Assembly: GCA_005799475.1 (NCBI GenBank)
Contig: SYGQ01000089.1
Coordinates: 1-10,984 of the forward strand
Direction of reading: 5' to 3'
Origin: Planctomycetia bacterium
GTDB lineage: Bacteria; Planctomycetota; Phycisphaerae; Phycisphaerales; SM1A02
DNA: 10,984 nt
Part shown: one piece after another, positions 1 to 7,112 of the stretch
Layout: the number at the start of each line of letters is the position of its first letter
Numbering within the stretch: the first letter of the stretch is position 1
Translations under genes and position numbers: made by a program
Notes under the pieces: model-generated
What the model saw: the letters and a program-made list of their open reading frames with translations, nothing else
Databases searched by the model: none
What the model was told of the DNA's origin: nothing

Positions 1-1
1 C

Positions 2-163
2 CGAGAGCCCGACTATCTCTGGCTGGGTGCTTCTTGGGCACCTGCCCGCGGTTGTCGCCTCGAAATCCTCTCCGCGCTCGTTGGCGGTGAGACCATCGAA
101 CTGCGGTTTCTTACTCCGTCGCCCGACCGGGGGCGCGGCGGCCTGGGCCATCGCGATTGGTGA
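2..163 (+). CDS. C-terminal end of an unidentified protein (partial, runs off left edge)
   Basis: An open frame enters from the left edge and ends at a TGA at 161-163, giving the last 53 residues of a protein. It begins REPDYLWLGASWAP and ends GLGHRDW. The first ~36 codons lie outside the sulfatase gene. They favour G or C at third positions and give a balanced, globular-looking composition (tryptophans, alternating hydrophobic residues, ETIELRFL as a likely beta strand), so I read them as coding. The last ~17 codons overlap the 3' end of the convergent sulfatase gene by 53 bases and are Gly/Arg-rich, so the tail may be a disordered extension. No family is recognised and no function is proposed. 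The alternative is that this is chance open frame in GC-rich DNA; the sequence to the left would settle it. Confidence 0.45.
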   Translation, partial: REPDYLWLGASWAPARGCRLEILSALVGGETIELRFLTPSPDRGRGGLGHRDW

Positions 164-1634
164 GCGCATCGCCTAGGTCGGCTCGCGCCGCTTCGACATG
201 CTTCATGATTGCGGCGACAACATCCGTGTGCGCGGCGCTCACATCCACCGATTCTGTCGGATCCGCTTCGAGGTCGAAGAGCGCCAGCGGTACCTGCTTC
301 TCCACATATGCGACCTCCGCGCCATCGACGCCGCCCGGCTTGCCATCCAGCGTGCGACTCTTCCTCGGCAGGCTCAGTTTCCAGCGGCCCATGCGCACAC
401 CTTCGAGGTGACTGGCGTGGTAGTAGAACCACAGCGCGTCATGCGGCGATTCCACCCCAGGTTCGCAAGCCCACACGCGGCGGACATCTAGGCCGTCGAT
501 CGGGCGATCGACTGCGACGGGCGGCGCCTCCACGATGGCCGCCATGGTGGCGAACAGATCTATGGACATCCACGGCACATCCGAGACGCACCCGGCGGGC
601 ACATGGCCCGGCCAGCGCACGATGCACGGCGCACGCACGCCGCCTTCAAAGGTGGTTCCCTTCCCCTCCCGCAGGCCGCCCGCGTCACCAGCGTCAGTAC
701 CGAACGGCAGCCACGGACCGTTGTCGCTGGTGAACATCACGATGGTGTTGTCCGCCGCGCCACACTCATCAAGGGTGCGCAGCACCTCCCCCACTGACCA
801 GTCGATCTCTCGCATGACGGCGCCGTAGAGTTCACCTCTGGAGGCCGGTTGAAACTCGGGCCCGGCGGCAATCGGTGTGTGCGGCTGCGGGTGCGCGAGG
901 TAGGCGAAGAATGGCGGCCCGGCCGCGGCGCTGCGGCGGATGAAGTCGCAGGTGCGCGCCGTGAACTTGCCGGTGAGCAGCCCCTGCCCCTCGAGGTTTG
1001 AGATCTCCTCCCCGCGCTCGATGCCGGAATACAGGTGCAGTGGTGGCGCCTTGCCAAACCGCGGCGGCCACATGTCACTTGAGTAGAGGATGCCATAGAA
1101 CTCGTCGAACCCATGGTGCGTCGGATTGAATTGCGGAAAGTGGCCCAGATGCCACTTCCCAGCCATGAGAGTCGTGTAACCAGCATCGTCCAGCAGTTCG
1201 GCCAGTGTGCGCTCTTCAGCAGCAATGCCGATCTTCGAGTCAGACATGAGCGCGCCATTGATGCCGACGCGATTGGAGTAGCAGCCCGTAAGCAATGCGG
1301 CCCGTGAAGCGCTGCACACCGGCTGAGCCGTGTAGTAGTGGCGGAATCTGGCACCGCTGGCCGCCAGTCCCGACAAGTTCGGCATCTGCCGCGTGTAACT
1401 GGGCGGCGTGTGCCCCTCGAGCCCAAAGCCCGGCACATCACCCCACCCCATGTCATCGCAGTAGATGACCACCAGATTGGGACGCGTGGTCGTGCGCGGG
1501 GCGGACGCGGGAGTCGGAGTGTGAGTGGGACTGGCGCAGCCGCCGGAACTCGCGCCCGTCAGAATCGCCAGCACGGCCAGCGTGACCATTCGCGCGTGAC
1601 ACAGGATGTTTCGGGGTGTTGCCTCTGGACCCAA
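111..1634 (-). CDS. Exported Cys-type sulfatase, arylsulfatase A-like, probable lipoprotein
   Basis: This is a 507-residue family S1 (arylsulfatase A-type) sulfatase, an enzyme that hydrolyses sulfate esters on sugars or other organics. Visible motifs, numbered from the first Met: metal-binding DD at 60-61 in IYCDDMGWGD; the CSASR signature at 107-111, whose Cys107 is the residue matured to formylglycine in this family; GKWHLG at 159-164 (Lys160, His162); HTP at 252-254; metal-binding DN at 304-305; and Lys325. The length is normal for the family. Residues ~16-33 are hydrophobic and end SSGGC. A Thr/Pro-rich linker follows to ~51, as expected of a lipoprotein, although SGGC is a weak lipobox. 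Met16 (base 1589) is a possible start, but the longer form supplies the arginines a signal peptide needs; neither has a clear ribosome binding site. No formylglycine-generating enzyme is in the window. Substrate unknown; a sulfated polysaccharide is likely. Its 3' end overlaps the gene entering from the left. Confidence 0.93.
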   Translation of the reverse strand: MGPEATPRNILCHARMVTLAVLAILTGASSGGCASPTHTPTPASAPRTTTRPNLVVIYCDDMGWGDVPGFGLEGHTPPSYTRQMPNLSGLAASGARFRHYYTAQPVCSASRAALLTGCYSNRVGINGALMSDSKIGIAAEERTLAELLDDAGYTTLMAGKWHLGHFPQFNPTHHGFDEFYGILYSSDMWPPRFGKAPPLHLYSGIERGEEISNLEGQGLLTGKFTARTCDFIRRSAAAGPPFFAYLAHPQPHTPIAAGPEFQPASRGELYGAVMREIDWSVGEVLRTLDECGAADNTIVMFTSDNGPWLPFGTDAGDAGGLREGKGTTFEGGVRAPCIVRWPGHVPAGCVSDVPWMSIDLFATMAAIVEAPPVAVDRPIDGLDVRRVWACEPGVESPHDALWFYYHASHLEGVRMGRWKLSLPRKSRTLDGKPGGVDGAEVAYVEKQVPLALFDLEADPTESVDVSAAHTDVVAAIMKHVEAARADLGDALTNRDGPGRRAPGRATE

Positions 1635-1726
1635 GAACTCAGTCTAATCGTGCGCGGCTTCGGGAACACCAACGGTCTGGCGCCGTTCACCGGCGGCGCG
1701 ACGGCGCGAAACAGCCGAGTGATCTG

Positions 1727-2818
1727 TTAGGGACTCCACCCACCCAATAGGGCGGCCAAGTCGAGTCCGTCCGTGACGCCATCGTGATTGAGATCCCCTT
1801 GGCCGGAGCTTCCCCAGTTCGAAAGGACGGTGGCGAGATCAACGCCATCGACAGTCCCGTTGCAGTCAGTGTCAACTGGAGCGCATGGTTGTCCAGTCTC
1901 GACCGTGAGCTGCAGCGAGGCAGCGTGCGCGAGTTGAAACGGGATCAGTGGGTTTTCTTTCGCATAGAACGCGGGAAAGTTGCCACCCTGCTGTTGGACG
2001 AAGGTCAGACTGCTGATCACAAAGAAGAGCTTGCCGTCGTTGAGTCCAGCGCGCAAGTAACCCTGCACATGCGGATCGGTGAGGTGGAGATCGAAGTGCA
2101 TCTGGGTGTTGACTGGAACAAGCGCCCCCGCGGCGACCGTGGGGCACGCGCCTGTCGCAAACCGTCGCGGCTCAAATCGCTCTCGTGGGTTGTTCGAGAC
2201 ATCGAGTGCACCGCCAGCGTCATTGAAGCTCATGGCAAACGCGTTTCGAACTCCCGACGCCATCGGGTTTGGAGGCGTGGCGTAGGGAGAGTTTTCCATG
2301 AAGGTCGCGGCAGTGAATCCATTTCGGAAGCCGCATCCAAAGAGGTCGACCGACTGTCCGGCGTCACTATCCGCAACGAATTCCGCGTCGGTTGGGGCGA
2401 GAAAGGATCTCCAACTATCGGGCGATGGGTCGTACGCGGCGACAAGGTCGTTGGCGAACTCGATAGTGAGTCGCGCCGTGATCACGGTGTAATGATCGAC
2501 ACCGAGCGCCGGTGGAATCTGGTCGCCGGTGGAGTACGCGACGATGAACTGCCCGTCGCGGGAATCGAACAGAGTGGCGCCTGGATCAGACCCGAAGGTG
2601 GAGATGACTGGTCGGGTTCCCGGAGTGCTATTGAATGGGTACATCCAGCGGTCGAGTTGAGGAGTCGGCCAAGTCGCCGAAACGGTGTCACCGAACCCAG
2701 AGTTGGATGGGTGGATTGCGCACAGCGCAACAAAGAGGAAGCGCAACCACGATAGAGGACGCCGTCCCAGTAGAATCATGTTGTTCGTAGTACGCATTGG
2801 GGTGACATGACAGTACAT
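1727..2818 (-). CDS. Secreted protein of unknown function with C-terminal dockerin-like calcium-binding tail
   Basis: A 363-residue protein with an N-terminal export signal (RRPLSWLRFLFVALCAI, ~residues 18-34), a ~270-residue body I cannot assign to a named family, and a 48-residue C-terminal dockerin-like module. The module has two EF-hand-type calcium loops: DTDCNGTVDGVD at 316-327, followed by LATVLSNWG, and DLNHDGVTDGLD at 342-353, followed by LAALLGGW. Such tails are common on secreted planctomycete proteins that have no cellulosome, where their role is unclear; attachment or anchoring is an inference. The body contains several FA/FV aromatic stretches and Asn/Asp-rich turns consistent with a beta-sandwich. 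I chose the start at 2818 because AGGTAGG lies 7 bases upstream; later Mets at 2797 and 2779 lack such a site. The open frame continues upstream to 3004, but that part is antisense to the pseudopilin. By eye this stretch is less GC-rich than the glycan genes. Confidence 0.8.
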   Translation of the reverse strand: MYCHVTPMRTTNNMILLGRRPLSWLRFLFVALCAIHPSNSGFGDTVSATWPTPQLDRWMYPFNSTPGTRPVISTFGSDPGATLFDSRDGQFIVAYSTGDQIPPALGVDHYTVITARLTIEFANDLVAAYDPSPDSWRSFLAPTDAEFVADSDAGQSVDLFGCGFRNGFTAATFMENSPYATPPNPMASGVRNAFAMSFNDAGGALDVSNNPRERFEPRRFATGACPTVAAGALVPVNTQMHFDLHLTDPHVQGYLRAGLNDGKLFFVISSLTFVQQQGGNFPAFYAKENPLIPFQLAHAASLQLTVETGQPCAPVDTDCNGTVDGVDLATVLSNWGSSGQGDLNHDGVTDGLDLAALLGGWSP

Positions 2819-3748
2819 CAGACGGCCTACCTTTCTCCACACCGGTTGAAGATATGTCATGAAGACATCGGCAACCCGTCGCGCGATCTCTCGGCAGTCC
2901 GCGCGTCGACGAGCCGTGCGTTCACAGCCACCGAACTGCTCGTTGTGATCGGATTGGTTGCGATTCTTGCGGCGCTCCTGATTCCCGCAGCGGCGACGGC
3001 CCACCGCGCGGCGGCGCGCGCGAGTGAGTTATCCGCTGCTCGGCAGGTCACACAGGCGTGGACTGCCTACGCCATCGATCAACAAGGGCAGTTGATTCCC
3101 GGGTTCAAGCACGGACTGCCTGCGTTTGAACCCGATGGCACCCCGATCCCCATCAACTCCTACGGGGGTGGAGCCACGATCGCAGCGCGATGGCCCTGGC
3201 GACTCGCCCCTTACTTCGCGGGTGACATGCGCGCGCTCTATGTCGGCGATCACGGGGAGTTTCTTTCGCGTCTTGGTGGCGGTGATCACGGCGAAATGTT
3301 GTACTTCGCGAGCCTCTATCCGTCATTCGCGATGAATTCGACCTGGGTCGGAGGCGACAGCGAGCGCATGGGATTTCAGCCGCACACCCTTCCGAGTGGC
3401 GCTCCCCACCCGCTCGCGCGTTTCTATATCTCGCGACTCGCACAGTTCACTCATCCGCAGCGCGTCAGCGTGTTTGTGTCGAGCCGTACGGCTGCGACGG
3501 TCGACGGACAGACTTTGCCGGGATACTTTCGAGTGGAGAGCCCGTGGCTTGTTCAGTCTCAATGGGGGGCGAGATACGATCCAGATGATCCCGTGTCGTG
3601 TGGAAATGTGCGCGCTCGATGGGGTGATGAGGCAGTGGTGGCGACTGCCGACGGAGCCGTTGAGGGGATCGCGATCGAGTCGCTGCGAGACATGCGCAGG
3701 TGGGCCGACCAAGCCGACACCGTCGACTTTCGCCTGACGCCGCCCTAG
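2807..3748 (+). CDS. Pseudopilin-like protein with prepilin N-methylation leader (type II secretion/type IV pilin family)
   Basis: A 313-residue protein with a class III prepilin leader. A basic leader of 38 residues ends SRA, then FTATELLVVIGLVAILAAL begins at Phe39. Cleavage by a prepilin peptidase after Ala38 would leave N-terminal Phe with Glu at mature position 5 (Glu43), the hallmark of the family. The hydrophobic helix (~44-63) runs into an Ala/Arg-rich amphipathic helix. The rest is a large globular domain rich in W, Y and G. Near the C-terminus, VVATADGAVEG (Asp282-Gly283) resembles the 'DG' end motif of planctomycete pseudopilin-like proteins (DUF1559 and relatives), of which these genomes carry many copies. 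It stands alone here without secretion ATPase or secretin genes. ATG 2807 is preceded closely by GGGGTGAC; the only other in-frame option before the leader motif is TTG 2846, so the start is uncertain. Ala for Gly at the cleavage site and Ala-Thr at mature positions 3-4 are mildly unusual. Confidence 0.85.
   Translation: MTVHQTAYLSPHRLKICHEDIGNPSRDLSAVRASTSRAFTATELLVVIGLVAILAALLIPAAATAHRAAARASELSAARQVTQAWTAYAIDQQGQLIPGFKHGLPAFEPDGTPIPINSYGGGATIAARWPWRLAPYFAGDMRALYVGDHGEFLSRLGGGDHGEMLYFASLYPSFAMNSTWVGGDSERMGFQPHTLPSGAPHPLARFYISRLAQFTHPQRVSVFVSSRTAATVDGQTLPGYFRVESPWLVQSQWGARYDPDDPVSCGNVRARWGDEAVVATADGAVEGIAIESLRDMRRWADQADTVDFRLTPP
2826..2832 (-). promoter_or_regulatory. Ribosome binding site that decides the start of the dockerin-tail gene
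   Basis: Reading on the minus strand, AGGTAGG (within AAAGGTAGG) sits 7 bases before the ATG at 2818. This is the best Shine-Dalgarno match near any candidate start of this gene. It lies inside the first codons of the divergent pseudopilin gene if that gene starts at 2807. Confidence 0.5.
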
Positions 3749-3942
3749 GCGCTTGCCGTGTCGGCGCGAGGGCGGTGTCTGGTGAAGTGACCCGCGATGC
3801 TCGCGCGAGTGCCCAGTTCGATGTGATCCCGGTCGAAGATCCCACCTTCTACCAGCAGTTCTTTGCTGCCTACTCCTAGCCGCTCTTCCTTGAGACGCAT
3901 GAAGTGGATCCCGCAGCGCCGGGGGGCCTGAGGCAGAGCGCG
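3749..3942. other. Intergenic stretch between convergent genes with weak open frames on both strands
   Basis: These 194 bases separate the ends of the pseudopilin and the first asnB-like gene. No T-run hairpin terminator is seen. Two short frames look somewhat protein-like. On the minus strand, ATG 3900 to the stop at 3745-3747 gives 51 residues (MRLKEERLGVGSKELLVEGG...), in the same frame as and downstream of the asnB stop, with no ribosome binding site. On the plus strand, a frame ending at TAG 3877-3879 gives ...QFDVIPVEDPTFYQQFFAAYS. They overlap each other, so at most one is real. Either could be a gene remnant. The CTAG at 3745-3748 supplies stop codons to both strands. I name no function. 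Confidence 0.3.
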
Positions 3943-5811
3943 CTAGACGCCCAGCGCCTTGAGGCGCGGCTGCGCGCCGTAGAACTCGTCGACCCAGAGG
4001 AGCATTGAGTAGATCCGATACTGAATGTTCGGGGGAAGTGTTCTCGTCCACGATTGGCCTCGGCATCCCTCTTCGAGGATGCCAAGGTCCACGGCGAGGT
4101 TGACGAGCCGTGAGCGCTCGGGGGAACGGCCCATCGCCTCCACAAGGAGCTGCGTCGTCGAGTTGCCGAAGCCATCCTTGCGCCTTGTCCAAGCGACCTC
4201 GTTGGGGAGCACCCCCTCGAGCGCGCGGCGAAGGATGAACTTGCGGTAGCCGTTGCGAAGGAGGAGGTGCGTGTCGAGCGAGAACCCGAGTTCGACGAGC
4301 CGGTAGTCGAGGAAAGGGCAACGAGCCTCAAGACTGCAGGCCATCGACATCGCGTCGCTGTACTGAAGCAGGTTCGCGAGGCCGTCGCGATGCGAGTATC
4401 GCAGATTGCGGCCTAGGCACCGCCCTGAGAGGTCCAGTCGGATCTGGTCGTCCATCGCGCCCGCACGCACCGCCGGGGTCAGCAGCGTGTGGCTCGACCA
4501 CGCGATCGCCTGTCGCCGGTAGATCGCGGGCATCGAGAATCGAACGAGATCAGCGACGAGACCCCCCCACCCCAACTGCGATGCGTTCAGACGAGCCACG
4601 CGCCACGCGTCGTGGAACTCACCGCGCCGCATGGCGTCAAGCGCCGCCGGAAGGTCGAAGTTGGGATACCCGGCGAAGACCTCGTCGGCCCCTTGCCCTT
4701 CGAGCATCACGGTGACACGCTTTCGCGCCTCGCGGCACAGATTGAGATACGGGACGACCGCTGGAGCATTGTGCGCCGCATCGAGGTGCCAGACGCAAGT
4801 GCGCAGGTCCTCGACCACCTGTTCTGGCGCACCTGGGGGCACCTCGACGAGTGAGTGTCCGAACTTCTCGGCGATCTCTCGCGCGATGGGCAACTCCGAT
4901 CGCTCCTTGTCGCCATGCCATACTGTGAAGGCGTCGAGAGGTGCGCCGAAGTTTTCGCGCACGAGTGCGGCGATCCCGGTTGAGTCCAGTCCGCCTGACA
5001 GGCTGATGCCCACAGGCACATCGCTGCGCAGGCGAATCGACACGGCGTCCGTGAGAAGCGTGCGAACGCGCGAGGTCGCGTCTTCGACTGAAGTGACGGT
5101 TCGATCCGTCGGGTAGTCCCAGTAGCGGCGAGGCGGTGCTTGTCGGGGGCCGTCGGCCAACCGGAGCCACTGTGAATGCGCCTGAGGAAAGCGCCGCACG
5201 CCCGCAAACCAGCCATTCTCCGCGTTGCCGCTCGTACCAAACTGCAAGTAGCGGCCGATGGCCTCGTGGTTCGGCGGCGGAACCTCCCCGAGCCAAGCGA
5301 AGATCCCCTTGGCCTCCGAGCAAATCAGGAGCCGGCCATCACGCTCAAGAATGTGCAGCGGCTTGGCTCCCCAGCGATCGCGCGACAGGAGAATCTCCCC
5401 CGTCGCCGCGTCGACGAATGCGAATGCCCACATCCCGTTGAGCCTCGGCACGAACTCTTCGCCCCAGCGAATGAGCCCAGCAAGCAGCACCTCCGTGTCC
5501 GATCCCGTCGTGAACGAGTCTCCGAGGCGCTCAAGTTCCGCGCGCAATTCGATGTAGTTGTAGACCTCGCCGTTGAAAACGATTGCGTAGCGGCCGCACC
5601 GCGACCAAAATGGCTGCGTACCTGCCTCACTCAGGTCGAGGATCGACAGACGAACATGACCCAAACACCACCGACCTCTGTTGTCGAAATGCGAACCCGC
5701 GGCGTCGGGTCCGCGATGGCGGATCGCGCGAAGGGCGCGATCCATGCGAACCGCACTGTCCTCGGGCAGGCCCCGGGCACCGAGGCAAATGGCGGCAAAA
5801 ATCCCACACAT
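3943..5811 (-). CDS. asnB: AsnB-like glutamine-dependent amidotransferase, first copy
   Basis: A 622-residue protein of the glutamine-hydrolysing asparagine synthetase family. The class II glutaminase domain (~1-215) starts with MCGIF, so Cys2 is the nucleophile once Met is removed. It keeps HRGPD at 32-36, Arg54 in HVRLSI, NGE at 80-82 and SDTE at 104-107. The synthetase domain (~240-600) has the ATP PP-loop SGGLDS at 272-277 and EGQGADEVFAGY at 371-382. In YSDAMSMACSLEARCPFLD (484-502), Ala487 stands where the second copy has Lys501. The start at 5811 is fixed by the required MCGI; the frame extends upstream but would bury Cys2. No clear ribosome binding site. Beside a glycosyltransferase operon it more likely amidates a carboxylated sugar or other acceptor than makes free asparagine, though this is inference. 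The gene symbol is family-level only. Confidence 0.92.
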   Translation of the reverse strand: MCGIFAAICLGARGLPEDSAVRMDRALRAIRHRGPDAAGSHFDNRGRWCLGHVRLSILDLSEAGTQPFWSRCGRYAIVFNGEVYNYIELRAELERLGDSFTTGSDTEVLLAGLIRWGEEFVPRLNGMWAFAFVDAATGEILLSRDRWGAKPLHILERDGRLLICSEAKGIFAWLGEVPPPNHEAIGRYLQFGTSGNAENGWFAGVRRFPQAHSQWLRLADGPRQAPPRRYWDYPTDRTVTSVEDATSRVRTLLTDAVSIRLRSDVPVGISLSGGLDSTGIAALVRENFGAPLDAFTVWHGDKERSELPIAREIAEKFGHSLVEVPPGAPEQVVEDLRTCVWHLDAAHNAPAVVPYLNLCREARKRVTVMLEGQGADEVFAGYPNFDLPAALDAMRRGEFHDAWRVARLNASQLGWGGLVADLVRFSMPAIYRRQAIAWSSHTLLTPAVRAGAMDDQIRLDLSGRCLGRNLRYSHRDGLANLLQYSDAMSMACSLEARCPFLDYRLVELGFSLDTHLLLRNGYRKFILRRALEGVLPNEVAWTRRKDGFGNSTTQLLVEAMGRSPERSRLVNLAVDLGILEEGCRGQSWTRTLPPNIQYRIYSMLLWVDEFYGAQPRLKALGV

Positions 5812-5884
5812 TGAGGAGTCGCCGCAGGCTACCAAAGCACGCACACTCGACCTCCGGGTGCGATGTGGCGCCGCACAGGTGCCG
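5812..5884. promoter_or_regulatory. Divergent promoter region between asnB copy 1 and the glycan operon
   Basis: The 73 bases between the two divergent starts must hold the minus-strand promoter and probably the operon promoter, unless transcription starts inside the opposite gene. I see no convincing -10/-35 pair on either strand and no strong inverted repeat, so this is called from gene layout alone. AGGTG at 5877-5881 is a possible but close ribosome binding site for the operon's first gene. Confidence 0.35.
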
Positions 5885-7099
5885 ATGCTCGCGGGTGATA
5901 CAACCTCCGGCATGCCGCCGGTCGTCCATTCTCCGGAGCCGCGTCCGCGCGTCGCAGTGGTCTACCACTTCTTCGCCCACTATCGAAAGGCCGTGGTGGA
6001 ACGGCTCGCACGCAGTCGTGTGGCAACATTCACATTCTTCGGCGACGACCATGACTACGAAGCTCCGATCAAGTGCGGGTCGTTCTCGCCGCTCGTTGAC
6101 TTGCGCCCCTGCCCGACCCATCAGATAAGGGGGTCGTGGATGTGGCAAGGCGGTGTCATCGGCGTGGCGGCCTCGAAATCGTTTGACCAGGTGATCTTGC
6201 TGGCGAACGCCTATTGGGTGGCAACTTGGATCGCCGCGATCGTCGGCCGACTCACGGGGAAGCGTGTGATTTTCTGGAGCCATGGGTTCCTCTCGCCCCC
6301 CACGGGCGTCAAGGGATGGTTCCGGCGCATGTTCTTCGGACTCGCACACGCGCACCTCTTCTACGGTCGCACCGCCAAGCGCCATGCCATTGCCATCGGT
6401 TGGGACCCCACGCGCATTCATGCCGTGCATAACTGCCTCGACCTCGACCATCAGCGCGCGGCGCGCGCCACGATCGATGCACGCGCGACAGCAGCCTGCC
6501 GCACCGCGCTCTTCAAGGACCCGGCGCTTCCGACGGTGATCTGCTCGTGCCGCCTCGTCCCAGGGAAAAAGCTCGGCTTGCTCATCGAGGCGCTCGCGGT
6601 GTTCAAGCGCGAGGGCGTCGGAGTCAACATGATCATCATCGGCGACGGACCCGACCGGCAGCGGCTGGAGCGACTGGCGCACGATGCGGACCTCAGCGCC
6701 CACTTCGAAGGAGCGTGCTACAACGAAGAACGGATTGCGCTGCTCACGATGAGCTCGGACCTGACTGTGTGCCCCGGATTCATCGGACTGACCGCGATGC
6801 ACAGCATGGTGTACGGGGTCCCAGTGATCTCGAATCGGAGTTCGTCGACGACCGCTCCCGAAGTCGAGGCCATCGTGCCAGGTCGAACGGGCGATCTCTT
6901 CGCCGACGGCAATGTCGACGACCTCGTGCGGGTGATGCGCCCATGGATTGCCACGCGGAGCGATCGAGAGACAGTGCGCACGGAGTGCATCGCCATGGTC
7001 GAGCGCTACTGGTCGCCCGACTACCAGCTTGCGATCATCGAGCGCGCCGTGTTGGGGCGACCTGCGGACGATGGCGACTATCCTTGGAGCGCGGCATGA
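5885..7099 (+). CDS. GT4-type (GT-B fold) glycosyltransferase
   Basis: A 404-residue cytoplasmic glycosyltransferase, first gene of the plus-strand operon. The N-terminal Rossmann half begins at RVAVVYHFF (22-30) and contains WSHGF at 131-135. The C-terminal half shows the donor-binding layout of family GT4: SCRLVPGKKLGLLIEAL at 221-237 (lysines 228-229), IIGDGPDRQRLERL at 251-264, then CPGFIGLTAMHSMVYGVPVIS at 296-316 and PEVEAIVPGRTGDLF at 325-339. The usual GT4 E-x7-E motif is replaced by GFIGLTAMHSM, a pattern I recall from a GT4 branch in surface-polysaccharide clusters. PEVEAI is the conserved stretch after it. The enzyme probably moves a nucleotide-activated sugar onto a lipid-linked glycan; donor and acceptor cannot be told. 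The start at 5885 has AGGTG three bases upstream; ATG 5912 is the alternative (395 residues). The longer frame back to 5681 is antisense to asnB. Confidence 0.88.
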   Translation: MLAGDTTSGMPPVVHSPEPRPRVAVVYHFFAHYRKAVVERLARSRVATFTFFGDDHDYEAPIKCGSFSPLVDLRPCPTHQIRGSWMWQGGVIGVAASKSFDQVILLANAYWVATWIAAIVGRLTGKRVIFWSHGFLSPPTGVKGWFRRMFFGLAHAHLFYGRTAKRHAIAIGWDPTRIHAVHNCLDLDHQRAARATIDARATAACRTALFKDPALPTVICSCRLVPGKKLGLLIEALAVFKREGVGVNMIIIGDGPDRQRLERLAHDADLSAHFEGACYNEERIALLTMSSDLTVCPGFIGLTAMHSMVYGVPVISNRSSSTTAPEVEAIVPGRTGDLFADGNVDDLVRVMRPWIATRSDRETVRTECIAMVERYWSPDYQLAIIERAVLGRPADDGDYPWSAA

Positions 7100-7112
7100 G
7101 GCGAAGACCAGC

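Noticed and set aside
18..47. Short inverted repeat ggtgc ... gcacc near the left edge
   Set aside because: It has a five-base-pair stem with no T-run, and it lies inside the coding-like frame at 2-163.
1725..1740. Possible terminator downstream of the dockerin-tail gene, and the GC hairpin gcgccg/cggcgc near 1680-1700
   Set aside because: The hairpin stem is only about 6 base pairs with an 8-base loop and no T-run on either strand; short GC inverted repeats are expected by chance here.
1784..2755. Plus-strand open frame (323 residues) opposite the dockerin-tail gene
   Set aside because: The minus strand here has a signal peptide, a ribosome binding site and two calcium loops. The plus frame has no motif and no plausible start signal.
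2819..3004. N-terminal extension of the dockerin-tail protein back to an ATG at 3004
   Set aside because: The extension is antisense to the pseudopilin leader and hydrophobic helix, is Arg-rich, and would bury the signal peptide. The 2818 start has the good ribosome binding site.
3323..4321. Minus-strand open frame (332 residues) spanning the pseudopilin end, the gap and the asnB end
   Set aside because: It covers well-supported genes in other frames on both sides, is very rich in Arg, Pro and Ser, and has no domain signature.
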